DNA of 64,000 bases, taken from Dromiciops gliroides. Taxonomy: Eukaryota; Chordata; Mammalia; Microbiotheria; Microbiotheriidae. The position numbers and the translations under genes were made by a program. The notes under the pieces were generated by a model. The model was not told the origin of the DNA. It worked only from the letters and a program-made list of their open reading frames with translations, and did no database searches. Each line of letters begins with the position of its first letter. Within the stretch, counting starts at the first letter, position 1. Below, piece after piece: positions 10,946 through 23,278 of this stretch. The stretch covers positions 168,541,577 through 168,605,576 of the forward strand of contig NC_057861.1 of assembly GCF_019393635.1 (NCBI RefSeq), in the 5' to 3' direction.

Positions 10946-11011
10946 AGTCCAATCTTGTTTCTTTTTCAAAGTATATTGTTCCATTTAAATTTTAAAACTC
11001 TTACATCTTTT

Positions 11012-11052
11012 GAGTGTGTGTGTATGTATGTATGTATGTATGTATATGTGTA
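11012..11052 (+). repeat. (TG)n(TATG)n microsatellite
   Basis: A short TG run passes into five TATG units. Confidence 0.9.
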
Positions 11053-11750
11053 TTCTTCATATTATCCTGAAAGAATAAGATTCTTGAAGGACCTAATCTT
11101 ATACATAAGTATATAACTATTAACAAAAGGATGGCAAGCCCAAGAACCCATTTATTTAGTTGTTTAGGCTATGGAGTTGACCACAAATTCATATTAAAAT
11201 AGTAAGATTTTTCATATTTGTATCCTATTATAGTAACACAGATGTTTTAGTATTAACCTATTAATGAGTAGATTTAGTATTGCAGCAACAACAACAACAA
11301 TAAAATCTTCTACTGTTCACCTGCCCTGACTGTAGAAATTTGCTTTGAAAGGAAAAGGAAAGACATAGTATTGACAATATCAAGACTATCTCCTCAGGGA
11401 AGCAGGTGAATGACATAAGCCATAACAGAGGGGAAAAAAAAAATCCCTTGGCAATGTGTGATTCCAGGCAAGAGTCATACTTAATAGGCAATTACACAGC
11501 AAAGTTCCACATTATTCACAGGGTATCATAACCAGGCTCATAATTTTCCAGGTGGGAAGATTTCCTGTTCAGAAAGGAAATAGCACAATGGGTCCAGAGA
11601 TTCCTACCTTTACCTATTCAAATTCATCCCCTCAGTTTTTCCCAAGGACAGACATTCATCTTTAGTAGTTCTCAGACTGTATCCAAAGGTTGAGCAAAGG
11701 TTAAAATATAGGGGTCACTCAGACTAACTCTGTCACACTGGCTGATTTCA
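11053..11750. other. Unassigned sequence with a shared repeat block
   Basis: No gene recognised. 11680-11745 is homologous to 9338-9405. A (CAA)n stretch lies at about 11284-11301. Confidence 0.4.
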
Positions 11751-12222
11751 TACACTTTCTTCCCACTATATTCTAAACCCTTTGCATTCTAGCTTCTGAC
11801 TGCATCATTCCACTAAAAGTACTTTCTCCAAGTTTACCAATGCTATCTTAATTGTCAGATCTAAAAACTTTTTCTCAGTGTTGATCCACTTTGACCTCTC
11901 TATAGCCTTCACGCTATTGATTATCCTCTTCTTCTAGATATTCCTTCCTTTTTAGGTTTTCATGACTTTTCTTTCTCCGGGTTCTCCTGCCACCTGTATC
12001 ACTGTTTATTCACAGCCTCCTTTGCTTCATGCAGGACATGCTTATTAGTAACTGAGAGTGTCTTCCAAGGCTCAGTCCTGGGCCCTCTTCTTTATATTAT
12101 GAGATTTGATACTATGAGAGCTGATTTCATCAGTTCCCTTACATTCAGTTATCATTTCTACAAAGATGATTCCCAGATCTATTTATCTAGCTTAACCACT
12201 GTGCTAACTACATTCACATCAC
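11751..12222 (+). mobile_element. L2 LINE, reverse-transcriptase region (left part)
   Basis: Plus-strand L2 ORF2 text is visible as decayed codons: 'ggctcagtcctgggccctct' encodes the G-S-V-L-G-P motif and 'tacaaagatgattcccagat' the Y-x-D-D-S-Q equivalent of the RT active-site loop. Frameshifts are frequent. The element resumes at 13330 after two insertions. Confidence 0.8.
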
Positions 12223-12230
12223 CAATTGAT

Positions 12231-12389
12231 TTTTTTTTTTTTTTTTTTTTTTTGCGGGGCAATGGGGGTTAAGTGACTTGCCCAGGGTCATGCAGCTAGT
12301 AAGTGTCAAGTGTCTGAGGCCGGATTTGAACTCAGGTACTCCTGAATCCAGGGCCAGTGCTTTATCCACTGCGCCACCTAGCTGCCCCT
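12231..12389 (-). mobile_element. WSINE1/WALLSI-type SINE
   Basis: Antisense SINE with a T run of about 23 at 12231-12253 and head 'ccacctagctgcccc'. It is flanked by 'accaattgat' (12221-12230) and 'accaatttat' (12391-12400), a target-site duplication that coincides with that of the neighbouring RPS2 retrocopy. Confidence 0.93.
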
Positions 12390-12402
12390 TACCAATTTAT
12401 TC

Positions 12403-13318
<916 letters not shown>

Positions 13319-13329
13319 AGTAGAAGCCC

Positions 13330-13520
13330 AATTGATTCTTGGACATATTGAATCAGATGTCTTATAGATATTTCAACCTGAACATGTCTAAAATAGAACT
13401 CACTGTCTTTCTTCCAAAACCCACAACTCTTCCAAACTCTTTTATTATTATCAATGATATCATTCTTGTCACCTCCTCGTCACTCAGTATTTCAACTTTA
13501 GTATCATCCCCAGTTCCTCT
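13330..13520 (+). mobile_element. L2 LINE, continuation after RPS2 retrocopy
   Basis: Continues the L2 reading of 11751-12222: the decayed text 'atttcaacctgaacatgtct' then 'aaaatagaactcactgtctt' corresponds to the L2 segment after the YADD region. The SINE at 13521 interrupts it, and 'ttccacatatctagtctg' after 13785 is the next L2 motif. Confidence 0.75.
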
Positions 13521-13775
13521 CTAGGGCACCTAGTGGTAGAGTGGATAGAACACCAGGCCTGAAGTCAGGAATATCTGAGTTCAAATAGAGCCTCATACAT
13601 TTACTAGGACCCTGGGAAAATCCTTTAACTCTTCTTTGCCTCAGTTCCTCATCTGTAAAATAGAAACAATGGAGAAGGAAATGGCAAACCACTCCAATAT
13701 CTTTGCCAAGAAAAACCCATGGACGAAGTAGAGTCAGACGTGACTGAATGGCCAAATAACGACAAAATCCTCTCT
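13521..13775 (+). repeat. Mar1-type CORE-SINE with RTE/BovB-like tail
   Basis: Head 'cacctagtggtagagtgg', B-box region, core 'ctcagttcctcatctgtaaa', then 'aatggcaaaccactccaata' and 'gtagagtcagacgtgactg', the RTE/BovB-like tail. It is inserted in L2. Confidence 0.88.
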
Positions 13776-14280
13776 AGAACTTATTCCACATATCTAGTCT
13801 GTTGCTAAGACTTATCATTGCTACTTTCACTAGTTAATAACCACCAAAAGTTCACTAAGTTGTGTATCTATCATCAGAACAAAATTATCATATAACTGCA
13901 ATTACTGGTTATTCTAGCACTAAAAACCAAACTGTAATAGAATATTTGAAAGTATTGCTAAAACTGACAGTTAAATGGGAAGACTATTTCCCAAGTACCT
14001 ACCCTAAATCTTTAACTTTAAAAGTTCAATATACATCTACCCCAGTGTTCAAACTAAGGACACTAACTCTTAAAGCATTTTCCCATCCTTTTACCAAGAC
14101 TAGCATGAGGTACTTTATCAAACACTATTAAACTCTATTTGCAGAATTATCCTGACTACAAGTTTAATAACTGGCAAATAATAGTAAGGTTACTTGGTAT
14201 GATATGTTCTTGTTGAAGCCATGGGAGCGTTTTGTGACAGTTATTTCTTTTGGAAGAGGTTCACGAACCATTTTTTAAAT
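13776..14280. other. L2 remnant then unassigned sequence
   Basis: The first 40 bases finish the L2 segment. The rest shows no recognisable element; an 89-codon open frame at 13862-14131 has no known protein similarity. Confidence 0.4.
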
Positions 14281-14293
14281 AATTCATTCTAGA

Positions 14294-14477
14294 GGGGGCA
14301 GCTAGATGGCACAGTAAATAGAGTACTGGCCCTGGATTCAGGAGGACTTGAGTTCAAATCCGACCTCAGACACTTGACACTTCTTAGCTGTGTGATCCTA
14401 GGCAAGTCATTTAACCCTCACTGCCCCACAAAAATAAGCAAGCCTCCCCCCCCAATAAACTTTAAAAAATAATAACA
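14294..14477 (+). mobile_element. WSINE1/WALLSI-type SINE
   Basis: Head 'gggggcagctagatggcac', B box 'gagttcaaatccg' and A-rich tail. Target-site duplication 'aattcattctaga' at 14281-14293 and 14478-14490. Confidence 0.93.
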
Positions 14478-14499
14478 ATTCATTCTAGAATTTTCCCAG

Positions 14500-15690
14500 G
14501 AAGTACAATGAAAACACCTGGTCTATAGTTTGCAAACTCTTCTCTTTTTCAAAAAGCAAGGCAACATTTGACCTCTTACAGTCACATAGTCCCTTTACTG
14601 TACAATCTTTCCACTATTACTGACAGTGGCTTGGCAGTCACCCCCTGTTGATTCTTTCAATACCTGAGGATAAAGTTCATTTTTGGTCAGGTGACCTAAA
14701 TTCCTCGATGGCATCAAGATTCTCCTTCTGCCTCCTGACTTATCTTTTCAACACCAAATTAACTATTTTTATTTTATCATTTCCAGTTCAAAAATGTTTC
14801 TCCTTGGCAGAGAAAACAGAAGCAAAATTAAAATTGAACATCTCTGCCTTCTTTCTGTTGGCAGTTATCATCCTATCCATCTTGGGCACAAATCCTTTTC
14901 TACTTTGATCCTTCTTTTTTCTCTACTATAGCTAAAAAAAACACAGACTTATTTGTTGTCCTTATCTGTCTTCTACTTCTGACTTTTAGCATTCCTGATA
15001 CTCTTCTTCCACTTCTGTAGCATGGTTTTATACTTGTGTTATCTACCCTTGCAGTCTCTTTAGACAACCACTATTTTTGTTTCTCATCAGAATTTTTTCC
15101 ATTTGTGTTTTCAGAATTTCATTATTGATAGTATCCTATCCATCCTGGCTGAATTTCCTGGTAGAATTTTAGTCCTTGGAATGCTCTCAACCCTTTGAAA
15201 TCTGCTCTCCCTAAATCTAGGATACATGTTAGATAATGCCTGGCTCTTTTCTTGTTATCTATTACAAATTCTAAGAGGTAGTGCTCTCTTCTCTGTAAGG
15301 TTCCCATTATTTTCACCCCAGCAACTATTATCTTCACTGTTAGTGAAACTTGGATCCAGAATAGAATTTCTCTTTGTTGGCTAACTCTACCTACCACTTG
15401 ATGGAAGGAATTATAAAGGCAACTGAAGAAATTGTCAGCTGCTTTGCTTTAGGCAGAGACAGACAACTAGGCAGATCGATTACTCCAGCAGATATCTGCA
15501 TAACTGAAGTCCATCAGTACTATTATAGCAACACAGACCCCAGGTATACCAGTGCCCTGACTCTCATGTCAGAACCTGAGTTGGAACTGCTTCTAGCAGT
15601 GCTGGTAAATGAAAACAGGAGGATACTGGCACCTCTAATAGCTTCCCAAGTCTTCTATTCCATCATATGTGTGTGGAGGAAGTAAAAGGG
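14500..15690 (-). mobile_element. CR1/L3 LINE, antisense ORF2 fragment
   Basis: On the plus strand the text follows reversed CR1/L3 ORF2: 'cctgaggataaagttcattt', 'ttccttggcagagaaaaca' equivalent near 14800-14820, 'gttggcagttatcatcct' near 14860, and 'tttgaaatctgctctccc' near 15197. It is heavily decayed. A 103-codon plus-strand open frame at 15374-15685 and a minus frame at 15397-15122 fall inside it and are not genes. Assignment is from remembered amniote CR1 text. Confidence 0.65.
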
Positions 15691-17265
15691 GGAATCACAG
15701 CCCATCTCCCATTCCATTTGCAACCTTCACTGGGATTTTCTCTGGTTCCCTTCAGACAAAATTTCTTCCATCTTCCTGGCCTTCTCTGGGACAAATAAGG
15801 CACCACTGAAAGAATAGGTCACCCTACTCCTATTTATTGTGAGGTAGTACTCCTTGAATGTCATTAGACATAGCATCTCCAACTGCAAGGAAGCTAAGCC
15901 TCAAGGGAAGACTAAACAATCTAATTTCCATGTATCCTTCAATGAATTTCTCTTCAACCACTGGATACTCTGCTTGGACTCAATACTTCCTGGTTTACAT
16001 ACTTCCATCCCCTTACACTTACCCCCATTCAAATGGTCCTGCTGATGTACAAGACCATTTCTCATCTTAGACTTGCTGCTCCTTCATGCCTATCCCCCCT
16101 TAACTTTCCTCTTACCCCCATATCCTCCAGATCTGCCTACCCTTTGCATTGTCTTCTAGAATGCTTGTCCCATAATTAATAAAATTCCTTTCATATTAAA
16201 CCTCTTTCTTTATCATTCCTATCTTCTGACCCTCACTGAGACATGTCTCCTTCCTAATAATGTCACTTCCCGCCATCACTAGCTATATTTCCTCTCATTT
16301 CCATCAGCTCAACTTCCTGCTCCCCATTGCCACTTCTGCACCCTACTTTGACCAAAGGCATACCTTGCCTTTCACTAGACAACCTCTACTCAACTGAGGC
16401 TTATGGTTTAAAAAAAATCACCCAATTCAGATCCTAGTGGCTATCATCTATCAACCCCCAGCACAGTCTCATTCCTTTCTCAGTGTGTTTAGTGCCTTCC
16501 TCACACTCTTTCCTCTCCATCTCTTGCCCTCATACCAGGTAAATTCAACATACATACTTTGAAATACTCTAACTTCCCTGTTTCTCAGTCTACTTGGATC
16601 TATTGCTTTCCTTCACTCTACCTCAGCTACACACAGATTGACATACTCTTTATCTTCCAATCAACCCGAAATGTTACACTTCAAGTTCCTGAACTGTGAC
16701 ATTCCTTTATCTTATAATCTTTTATTAATCCCTTTTCCCCCTCTCTCCCCTAACTTTCTTAGGCAAGGAACCTGCCTCAGACTTTACTAAAAAAATAACT
16801 GAGGTCATTTGTTAGGAGATCCCTTTTCTCTTCTTCTCATATCACTCAGATATTTTCTTATATTATCTCTTCCTTCATTCTTGCCTTACTTAGATGAAGA
16901 GGGGTCCTTTACCTTGCCAAGGCAAACCACTATATCTGTATCTTTGATTCCATCTTTTCCAGCAAATTGTCCCAATGATCATTCTCACTTGTGCTCTAAT
17001 CTTCAATCTTTCACTATCTACTAACTCCTTCCTAAATATCCTAAAATACACTTATGTCTCTCTCATTCTTAAGAAACTTTTACTTGATCTGACCATCCCA
17101 GTTTGTAATAATGTTATATTTTTCCTCCCAGTGGCTAACTTCCTTGAGAAAGCTGTTTACAATGGTTGCTTCCACTTCCTTCTCCTTTTACTTGCTCCTA
17201 TACCCTGCTTTAACCCTTCAGTCTGGGTTCCAACCTCAATCATTCAAGTGAAATTACCCTCTCCA

Positions 17266-17436
17266 GGGCATCTAGGTGATGCAGTGGATAAAACACCAGC
17301 CTTGGATTCAGGAGGACCTGAGTTCAAATCCAGCATTAGACACTTGACACTTGCTAGCTCTATGACCCTGGGCAAGTCACTTAACCCCCATTGCCCTGCA
17401 AAAAAAAAAAAAAGGAAGGAAGGAAGGAAGGAAGAA
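17266..17436 (+). mobile_element. WSINE1/WALLSI-type SINE with (GGAA)n tail
   Basis: Full SINE with A run and five GGAA-type units at about 17412-17434. Target-site duplication 'aaattaccctctcca' at 17251-17265 and 17437-17451, inside L2. Confidence 0.94.
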
Positions 17437-17611
17437 AAATTACCCTCTCCAAGGTTAGCAATGACCTCCTAATTACCAAATCTAATAACCTTCAGTCATC
17501 ATCATCCTTGACCTCTCTATTGACATTGTCAATCACCTTCTTCTGGATACTGGCACCTCTCTAAGTCTTTGTGACACTACTCTCTTCTGGTTCTCCTATC
17601 TGACTTAAGAT

Positions 17612-17988
17612 GGTACCTGTTTGAGTTTGATGTTGGGAAGAAATGAGGTACTCATAGGTCACTGAATAATCAACAAAAGGAGGTTTGCTTAGCTCTAGCC
17701 TAGCAAGTATACCCAAACCCTTAGCTAGGGTAGAAATAGAAATATGTCTGATTAGCAGGATGACTCACATGACCTTCAAATATCTTCCAAGTCTGAAGGG
17801 CACTGCCTCTCAGTGACCAAGAAGCCACAACAACATAGCCAGAGGCCACCGGAAAGCTGTTTTCAGGAGGGGCATAGTTCCAGCCTTGCCCCACCCCTGG
17901 GCCAAATCCTGGTTTTGACTCTTCTTTGGGAAAACTTTAGCTTAAACTGTGGGTGGGAAGGGTAGGTAGTCATCTTGTTATACACACC
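17612..17988. mobile_element. Unassigned insertion in L2, possibly a solo LTR
   Basis: L2 text stops near 17610 and resumes near 17990 ('ccagtgattcctgttcccct'). The block between does not read as L2. Ends of TGTTTGAG (about 17627) and ATACACA (about 17987) would suit an LTR, but no TATA/poly(A) pair was found. Confidence 0.35.
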
Positions 17989-19498
17989 TCTATTAGCTCC
18001 AGTGATTCCTGTTCCCCTCTAGGATCAAATATAAACTCCTCTGGCATTTAAAGCTCCTCTTACGTGATGCCTTCCTACCTCTCCAGATTTCTTATACCTT
18101 ATTCTCCTACACATTCTTTACTATCCAGCTACACTGACCTGTTTGAAGTTCCTTGCATATGATACCCAACTCCATGCCTTTTCACTGGCTGCCCTTATAC
18201 CTTGGTTTTCATGGCTTTCTCCAAGGCCCAGCTCAAATACTCTACTATGCTGGCTCCCTCCTCTGATTGGTGAGTTTCCTCTAGGGGCCTCCATTTTGAG
18301 GATGGACCCAGAGTAGCCATGCTTCATCCCCTTCCTGTCTGTGCTTTCAACTCTTCCATGCTTTGCCACCATGACTCAGCTGTCTTCTCACCCTTGAACT
18401 TCTCTCATGTCCTGGAGCCTTTCCACTCTGGAATGCCTCCATTCCATTCCATTCTCCTTCTCCCACTAGTGATTTCCTTCTGGGAACTCAAGGCAGTCAT
18501 GCTTCATTTCCTTTTTTTTTTTTAACTGTGCTTTTGTCTCTCCAGACTTTGCTACTCTGCCAGGATGAGGGCACCTTCTTTGCCTCCTTCCCTGTCCATG
18601 TTCAGGCCCCTTTCAGGTGTTGTCTTCCCCCATTAGAATTTAAGCTCCTTGAGGGCAGGGACTGTCTTTCTTTTTGTTTTTATTTGTATCCCCTACTTAG
18701 CATAATACCTGGAATAGTAAGCTCTTAATAAATGTTTTTTGCTTACCACCCTGCCTGAAATCCTACTTTCTGCAGGATACCTTTCCCAGTACTCCCAAAT
18801 GATAATGTCTTTTGCATTCATATTGATGGAGGAGGCTAAAAAGGGTTAACAGACAAACTAAGATCTGAGCTCTAACTAAGACCTGAGATCTAAAAAGGGC
18901 TAATAGATAACCTATCAACTGTAGCTGAAAGGAATTAGCAGATTACCTAAGACTTGGGTTCTTATCAATAGTACCTAAAAGGGTTAATACAGAAACTAAG
19001 GTTAGTGTTCTTATCAACAGTACTGTAACCAAGAGGGTTCAAGTCTCTATCAACCAACACCATCAACAGAGACAGTAACTAGGGACTATTAACCATTAAT
19101 AGCCATTAATATTCTTAGATGACAGGACACCTAGAAACCATATCTTAAGTAAAGATATATCAAAAACACAGAGACCCTCTGGGCCTGACAAGTTTAAGCA
19201 TGTCTTTAGGAACATGCGCAGAGAAGGCCAAATGTGTTCTTAGGCTCACGTTATGACATATAAACTCCAAAAACACACCTCTAACGAAAAAGGTACTTGC
19301 CTTGGGGGTTGTCTTAGGAGCCCAGGAAGTCCAAATTAGGATAAGACCTCCCAGGTACCTCCTTAAGGAGGAGATTAAGATAATGAGGAGATAACCTACT
19401 TTTTCCTCACTATAAATATAACTATTTTTCTATTTTTCTTCCCCCTATTCAAGACACCTATCTCCTTTGGATCTGTGGTGTGTAATTTAAGATTCTAA

Positions 19499-19938
19499 AT
19501 GTGGATTCTAATCTGTTCCCCCAGTTTTGGGGGAAACTGATTAAAATCACTGATAAAACGAGTTTAGGTTTTTAAGGGTTTATTGGAAAATAGAAAGAAA
19601 AAGATTGAGAACAGAATTCCAACAGCCTGGCATTCCTATCTTTCCTCAAATTTCCTGTGAATTCCTCGGCCGCCACCACCATCCAGTCAGGAACCCAAAA
19701 AGCCCCAGAGCTCTCTGCACAGGCTCCCTTTCCTCCTTCCTGTCTCCTCCCAGACCATAGGAGGCTCCTCAAGTTGATTGGCTGGTAGCCTTGATAGACA
19801 GCCCCCACGAGCAAACGTCATTTCCTGACGCCAAGGAAAAGCCACGATGTCTCTGAGGCATTTTCCTCATGGTGGAGCTTTCCCACAGCAAGTCTCCAGT
19901 AGGTGGCATCATTCCAATCATTACAGTGGCCTCACAGT
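19499..19938 (-). mobile_element. Solo LTR (LTR B) inserted in LTR A
   Basis: Homologous across most of its length to the element at 29913-30327 ('tgtggattctaatctg', 'aatcactgataaa', 'ttttaagggtttatt', 'tcaagttgattggctg'). On the minus strand it runs from TGTGAGGCC to AATCCACA, with AATAAA at about 19585-19578. 'attctaa' occurs at both borders (19492-19498 and 19939-19945), a candidate 7-bp target duplication. The border bases are uncertain because 'tctaaatg' is also present in the second copy. Confidence 0.65.
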
Positions 19939-19985
19939 ATTCTAATAAAACTTGGGAAACAAAGTCATTGAGTCTTCTAATTCTT

Positions 19986-20142
19986 AATTCTTTTTTTTTT
20001 TTTTTTTTGGTGAGGCAATTGGGGTTAAGTTACTTCCCCAGGGTCACACAGCTAGTAAGTGTCAAGTGTCTGAGGTCACATTTGAACTCAAGTCCTCCTG
20101 AATCCAGGGCTGGTGCTCTATCCACTGCACCTAGCTGCCCCA
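19986..20142 (-). mobile_element. WSINE1/WALLSI-type SINE
   Basis: Antisense SINE with a T run of about 18 and head 'ctgcacctagctgcccc'. Target-site duplication 'gagtctt[c/g]taattctt' at 19970-19985 and 20143-20158. Confidence 0.93.
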
Positions 20143-20179
20143 GAGTCTTGTAATTCTTTTGGGATACCTCACAATCTAT

Positions 20180-20408
20180 TTGATCAATTAAATCCATCCC
20201 TTCTTCAATATTATCATAAGTTACTGTGCACATATCTTCTATGTATTTAGTAATTTACATGTTTCCATGTCACCTCCTTACTCATTGAACTCCAATGGCT
20301 CCTTATTCCCTCCAAGATTAAATATAAAATCTTCTATTTGCCTTTTAAAGCCTTTAAAGGGAGCAATTTCAATAGAGTAAGGTGACAGAAACTTTATTAA
20401 AGAAGGTT
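20180..20408 (+). mobile_element. L2 fragment
   Basis: 'gaactccaatggctcctta' and 'ccctccaagattaaatata' at about 20285-20330 are L2 post-RT motifs. The flanks are unassigned. Confidence 0.55.
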
Positions 20409-20423
20409 AAGAAGTGACTTGGA

Positions 20424-20606
20424 GGGGCAGCTAGGTGGCGCAGTGGATAAAGCACCGGCCCTGAATTCAGGAGTTCCTAAGTTCAAATCCGGCCTCAGAC
20501 ACTTGACACTTACTAGCTGTGTGACCCTGGGCAAGTCACTTAACCCCCATTGCCCCGCAAAAAATAAAAAAAATAAAAAAATAAAAAAAAATAAAAAATA
20601 AAAAAA
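20424..20606 (+). mobile_element. WSINE1/WALLSI-type SINE with (A4-8T)n tail
   Basis: Near-consensus copy ('ggggcagctaggtggcgcag', 'aagcaccggccctg') with a long (AAAAAAT)n tail to 20606. Target-site duplication 'aagaagtgacttgga' at 20409-20423 and 20607-20621. Confidence 0.95.
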
Positions 20607-20844
20607 AAGAAGTGACTTGGATGATGAGGAATCAGAAGCAAATGTAGACAATTTTAAAGATTTAGCAGTATAGGAAAATAGCCATATAGGACAATAACTT
20701 AAGGGAAGAGCAGGATCAAGAGAAGGTGTTTTTTTTTTCTTTTTAAGATAAGGGAGACCTGACAATATTTCCATATTTGTAGGCAAAGGAGAAAGAGCAG
20801 GAGCAGAAAAGATTGAAAAGGGGGGGTGGGGGCGGAGGGGGAGA

Positions 20845-20993
20845 GTAGCTAGGTGGCACAGTAGATAAAGCACCGGCCCTGGATTCAGGAGGACCTGACT
20901 TCAAATCTGGCCTTAGACACTTGACACTTACTAGCTGTGTGACCCTGGGCAAATCACTTAACCGTCACTGCCCTAAAAAAATAAATAAATAAA
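20845..20993 (+). mobile_element. WSINE1/WALLSI-type SINE
   Basis: Head 'agtagctaggtggcacagta', core 'ctagctgtgtgaccctgggc' and an (AAAT)n tail at 20975-20993. Target duplications were not clear in the G-rich flank. Confidence 0.88.
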
Positions 20994-21239
20994 AGAGAGG
21001 GGGAAGATGGTGTCAACAATTGGAGAAAGGTACCATAAAAGACAGGACAGAATGGGATTAAGGACACAGGTGAAAGGTTTAGCCTTGGAAATGAGAGCCT
21101 CCACATCCTCTGACCTTAAAGAAAAGGAGAAGAGGACAAATGAAAACAAAGAGATTTTGAGGTAAGGGAGATGCTCATGATGGATGTCCTCAATCTTCTC
21201 AGGAAAGATACAGAAAGATAGAGGAAACTTCATACAACT
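20994..21239. other. Unassigned purine-rich sequence
   Basis: No element recognised between the SINE and the L1 start. Confidence 0.4.
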
Positions 21240-21368
21240 AAAAAAAAACTAGGAAGTGAACAAATTAAAAATCCCCAACTAAACACCAAATTGGAAATCC
21301 TGAAAATCAAAGGAGAGATTAATAAAATTGAAAGTAAGAAAACCATTGAATTAAGAAATAAAACTAGA

Positions 21369-21524
21369 GGGGGCGGCTAGGTGGTGCAGTGGATAAAGCA
21401 CCGGCCCTGGATTCAGGAGTTCCTGAGTTCAAATCTGGCCTCAGACACTTGACACTTACTAGCTGTGTGACCCTGGACAAGTCACTTAACCCCCATTGCC
21501 CCGCAAAAAAAAAAAAAAAAGAAA
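21369..21524 (+). mobile_element. WSINE1/WALLSI-type SINE in L1
   Basis: Near-consensus SINE with a pure A tail. Target-site duplication 'agaaataaaactaga' at 21354-21368 and 21525-21539 splits L1 ORF2. Confidence 0.95.
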
Positions 21525-23128
21525 AGAAATAAAACTAGAAACTGATTTTATGAAAAAAACAACAATAAAACAGATAAACCATTGATTAATTTGATCAAAA
21601 AAAGAAAAGAAGAAAACGAAATTACTAGTATCAAAAATGAAAGGGGTAAAATCACTACCAATGAAGAGGAAATTAAGACAATTATTAGGAATTATTTTGC
21701 CCAATTATATGCCAATAAATTTGACAATCTAAATGAAATGGATGAATATCTACAAAAATATAAATTATCCAGACTAGTAGAAGAAGAAATAAAATATTTA
21801 AATAACCCTATTTTAGAAAAAGAAATTGATCAAGTCATCAATGAACTTCCTAAAAAAAAAATCTCCAGGACAAGGTGGATTCACAAGTGAATTCTACCAA
21901 ACATTTAAAGAACAATTAATCCCAGTACTATATAAATTATTTGAAAAAATTAGTGAAGGAGTCTTACTAAACCCTTTTTATGAGACATATATGGTGCTGA
22001 TACCCAAACCAGGAAAAGCCAAAACAGAGAAAGAAAATCATAAACCAAATTTTGCTAATGAATATTGATGCAAAAAATTTAAATAAAATACTAGCAAATA
22101 GATTACAGAAATATATTACAAAGATCATACACTATGACCAGGTGAGATTTATACCAGGAATGCAGGGCTGGTTGAATATTAGGAAAACTATCAGCATGAT
22201 TGACCATTTCAAAAAGCTACAGAAATCATGATTATCTCAATAGATTCAGAAAAAGCCTTTGACAAAATACAGTACCCATTCCTATTAAAAACACTAGAGA
22301 ACATAGGAATGAATAAAAGGAGCTTACCTTAAAATGATAAGTACTATTTATCTAAGACTATCAGCAAGCATTATCTGTAATGATGATAACCTAAAAGCCT
22401 TTCCAATACAATCAGGGATGGAACAAGGAAGCCCATTATCACCTCTATTATTTAATATTGTATTAGAAATGTTAGCTATAGCAATAAGAAAAGAAAAAGA
22501 AATTAAAGGAATTAGAATAGGTAATGAGGAAACAAAACTATCACTCTTTGCAGATGATATGATGTTATACTTAGAAAATCCTAGAAAATCAACTAAAAAG
22601 CTACTTGAAATTATTAACTTTAGCAGAGTTGCAGGATACAGAATAAATCCACATAAATTATCAGCATTTCTATATATTACTAATAAAGTCCAGCAACAAC
22701 AGATAGAAAGAGAAATTCCATTTAAAATAACCATGGCCAATATGAAATACTTGGAAGTGTACCTCCCAAGAAAAACTCAGCAACTATATGATCAGAATTA
22801 CAAAACACTTTTCACAAAAATAAAGTCAGATCTAAATAATTGGAAAAATATTAATTGCTCATGGGTAGCCAGAGTCAATATAATAAAAATGACAGTCCTA
22901 CCTAAGTTAATTTATTTATGTAGTGTTATCCCAATCAATCAAAAACTATTTTATAGAGCTAGAAAAAATAAGAACAAAATTCATTTGGAAAAACAAAAGT
23001 TCAAGGATATCATGGGAATCAATAAAAAAAAAATACAAAAGAAGGTGGTCTAGCCGTACCAGATTTCAAACTGTACTATAAAGCAGTAATTATCAAAACA
23101 ATCTGGTACTGGCTAAGAAATAGAGGTA

Positions 23129-23278
23129 GGGGGCAGCTAGGTGGTGCAGTGGATAAAGCACTGGCCCTATATTCAGGAGGACCTGCGTTCAAATTCGGCC
23201 TCAGATACTTGACACTTACTAGCTGTGTGACCCTGGGCAAGTCACTTAACCCTCATTGCCCCACAAACAAACAAACAA
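23129..23278 (+). mobile_element. WSINE1/WALLSI-type SINE in L1
   Basis: Full SINE with a (CAAA)n tail. Duplicated flank 'aagaaatag' plus 'gtag' at 23114-23128 and about 23279-23291, in L1 ORF2. Confidence 0.93.

Larger units (their letters stand above)
15700..18740 (+). mobile_element. Long L2 LINE copy, endonuclease to 3' end
   Basis: An unusually long L2. Near 16140-16260 the decayed endonuclease start reads W-N-A ... N-K ... L-T-L-T-E-T. Near 16430-16460 'gtggctatcatctatcaacc' encodes V-A-I-I-Y-Q-P, the L2 endonuclease motif. RT and post-RT text continues to 17600, is broken by a SINE (17266-17436) and an unassigned block (17612-17988), and resumes to a canonical 3' end at 18640-18740 ('gctccttgagggcagggact' then 'cttaataaatgttttttgc'). 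Many frameshifts; dead. Confidence 0.75.
18824..20173 (+). mobile_element. Endogenous retrovirus-like LTR (LTR A), interrupted
   Basis: A non-L2 block starting TGATGGAGG. A TATA box TATAAATA lies at 19411. The AATAAA signal at 19944-19949 becomes about 85 bases from the TATA once the inserted LTR at 19499-19938 is removed, a normal LTR promoter-to-poly(A) spacing. The likely end is 'gggatacctcaca' near 20173 after removing a SINE. No internal retroviral genes are present, so it is a solo LTR. The outer target duplication could not be found. Confidence 0.55.

Noticed and set aside
15374..15685. 103-codon open frame as a novel gene
   Set aside because: It lies within an antisense CR1/L3 stretch and has no domain, start context or splice evidence.
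20424..20530. tRNA genes (A and B boxes in SINE heads)
   Set aside because: These heads belong to SINEs repeated about twenty times with poly(A) tails and do not fold as complete tRNAs.
22334..23053. Reverse-transcriptase frame as an active gene
   Set aside because: FADD and QGSPLSPLLFN are L1 ORF2 motifs in a truncated, frameshifted copy interrupted by SINEs.
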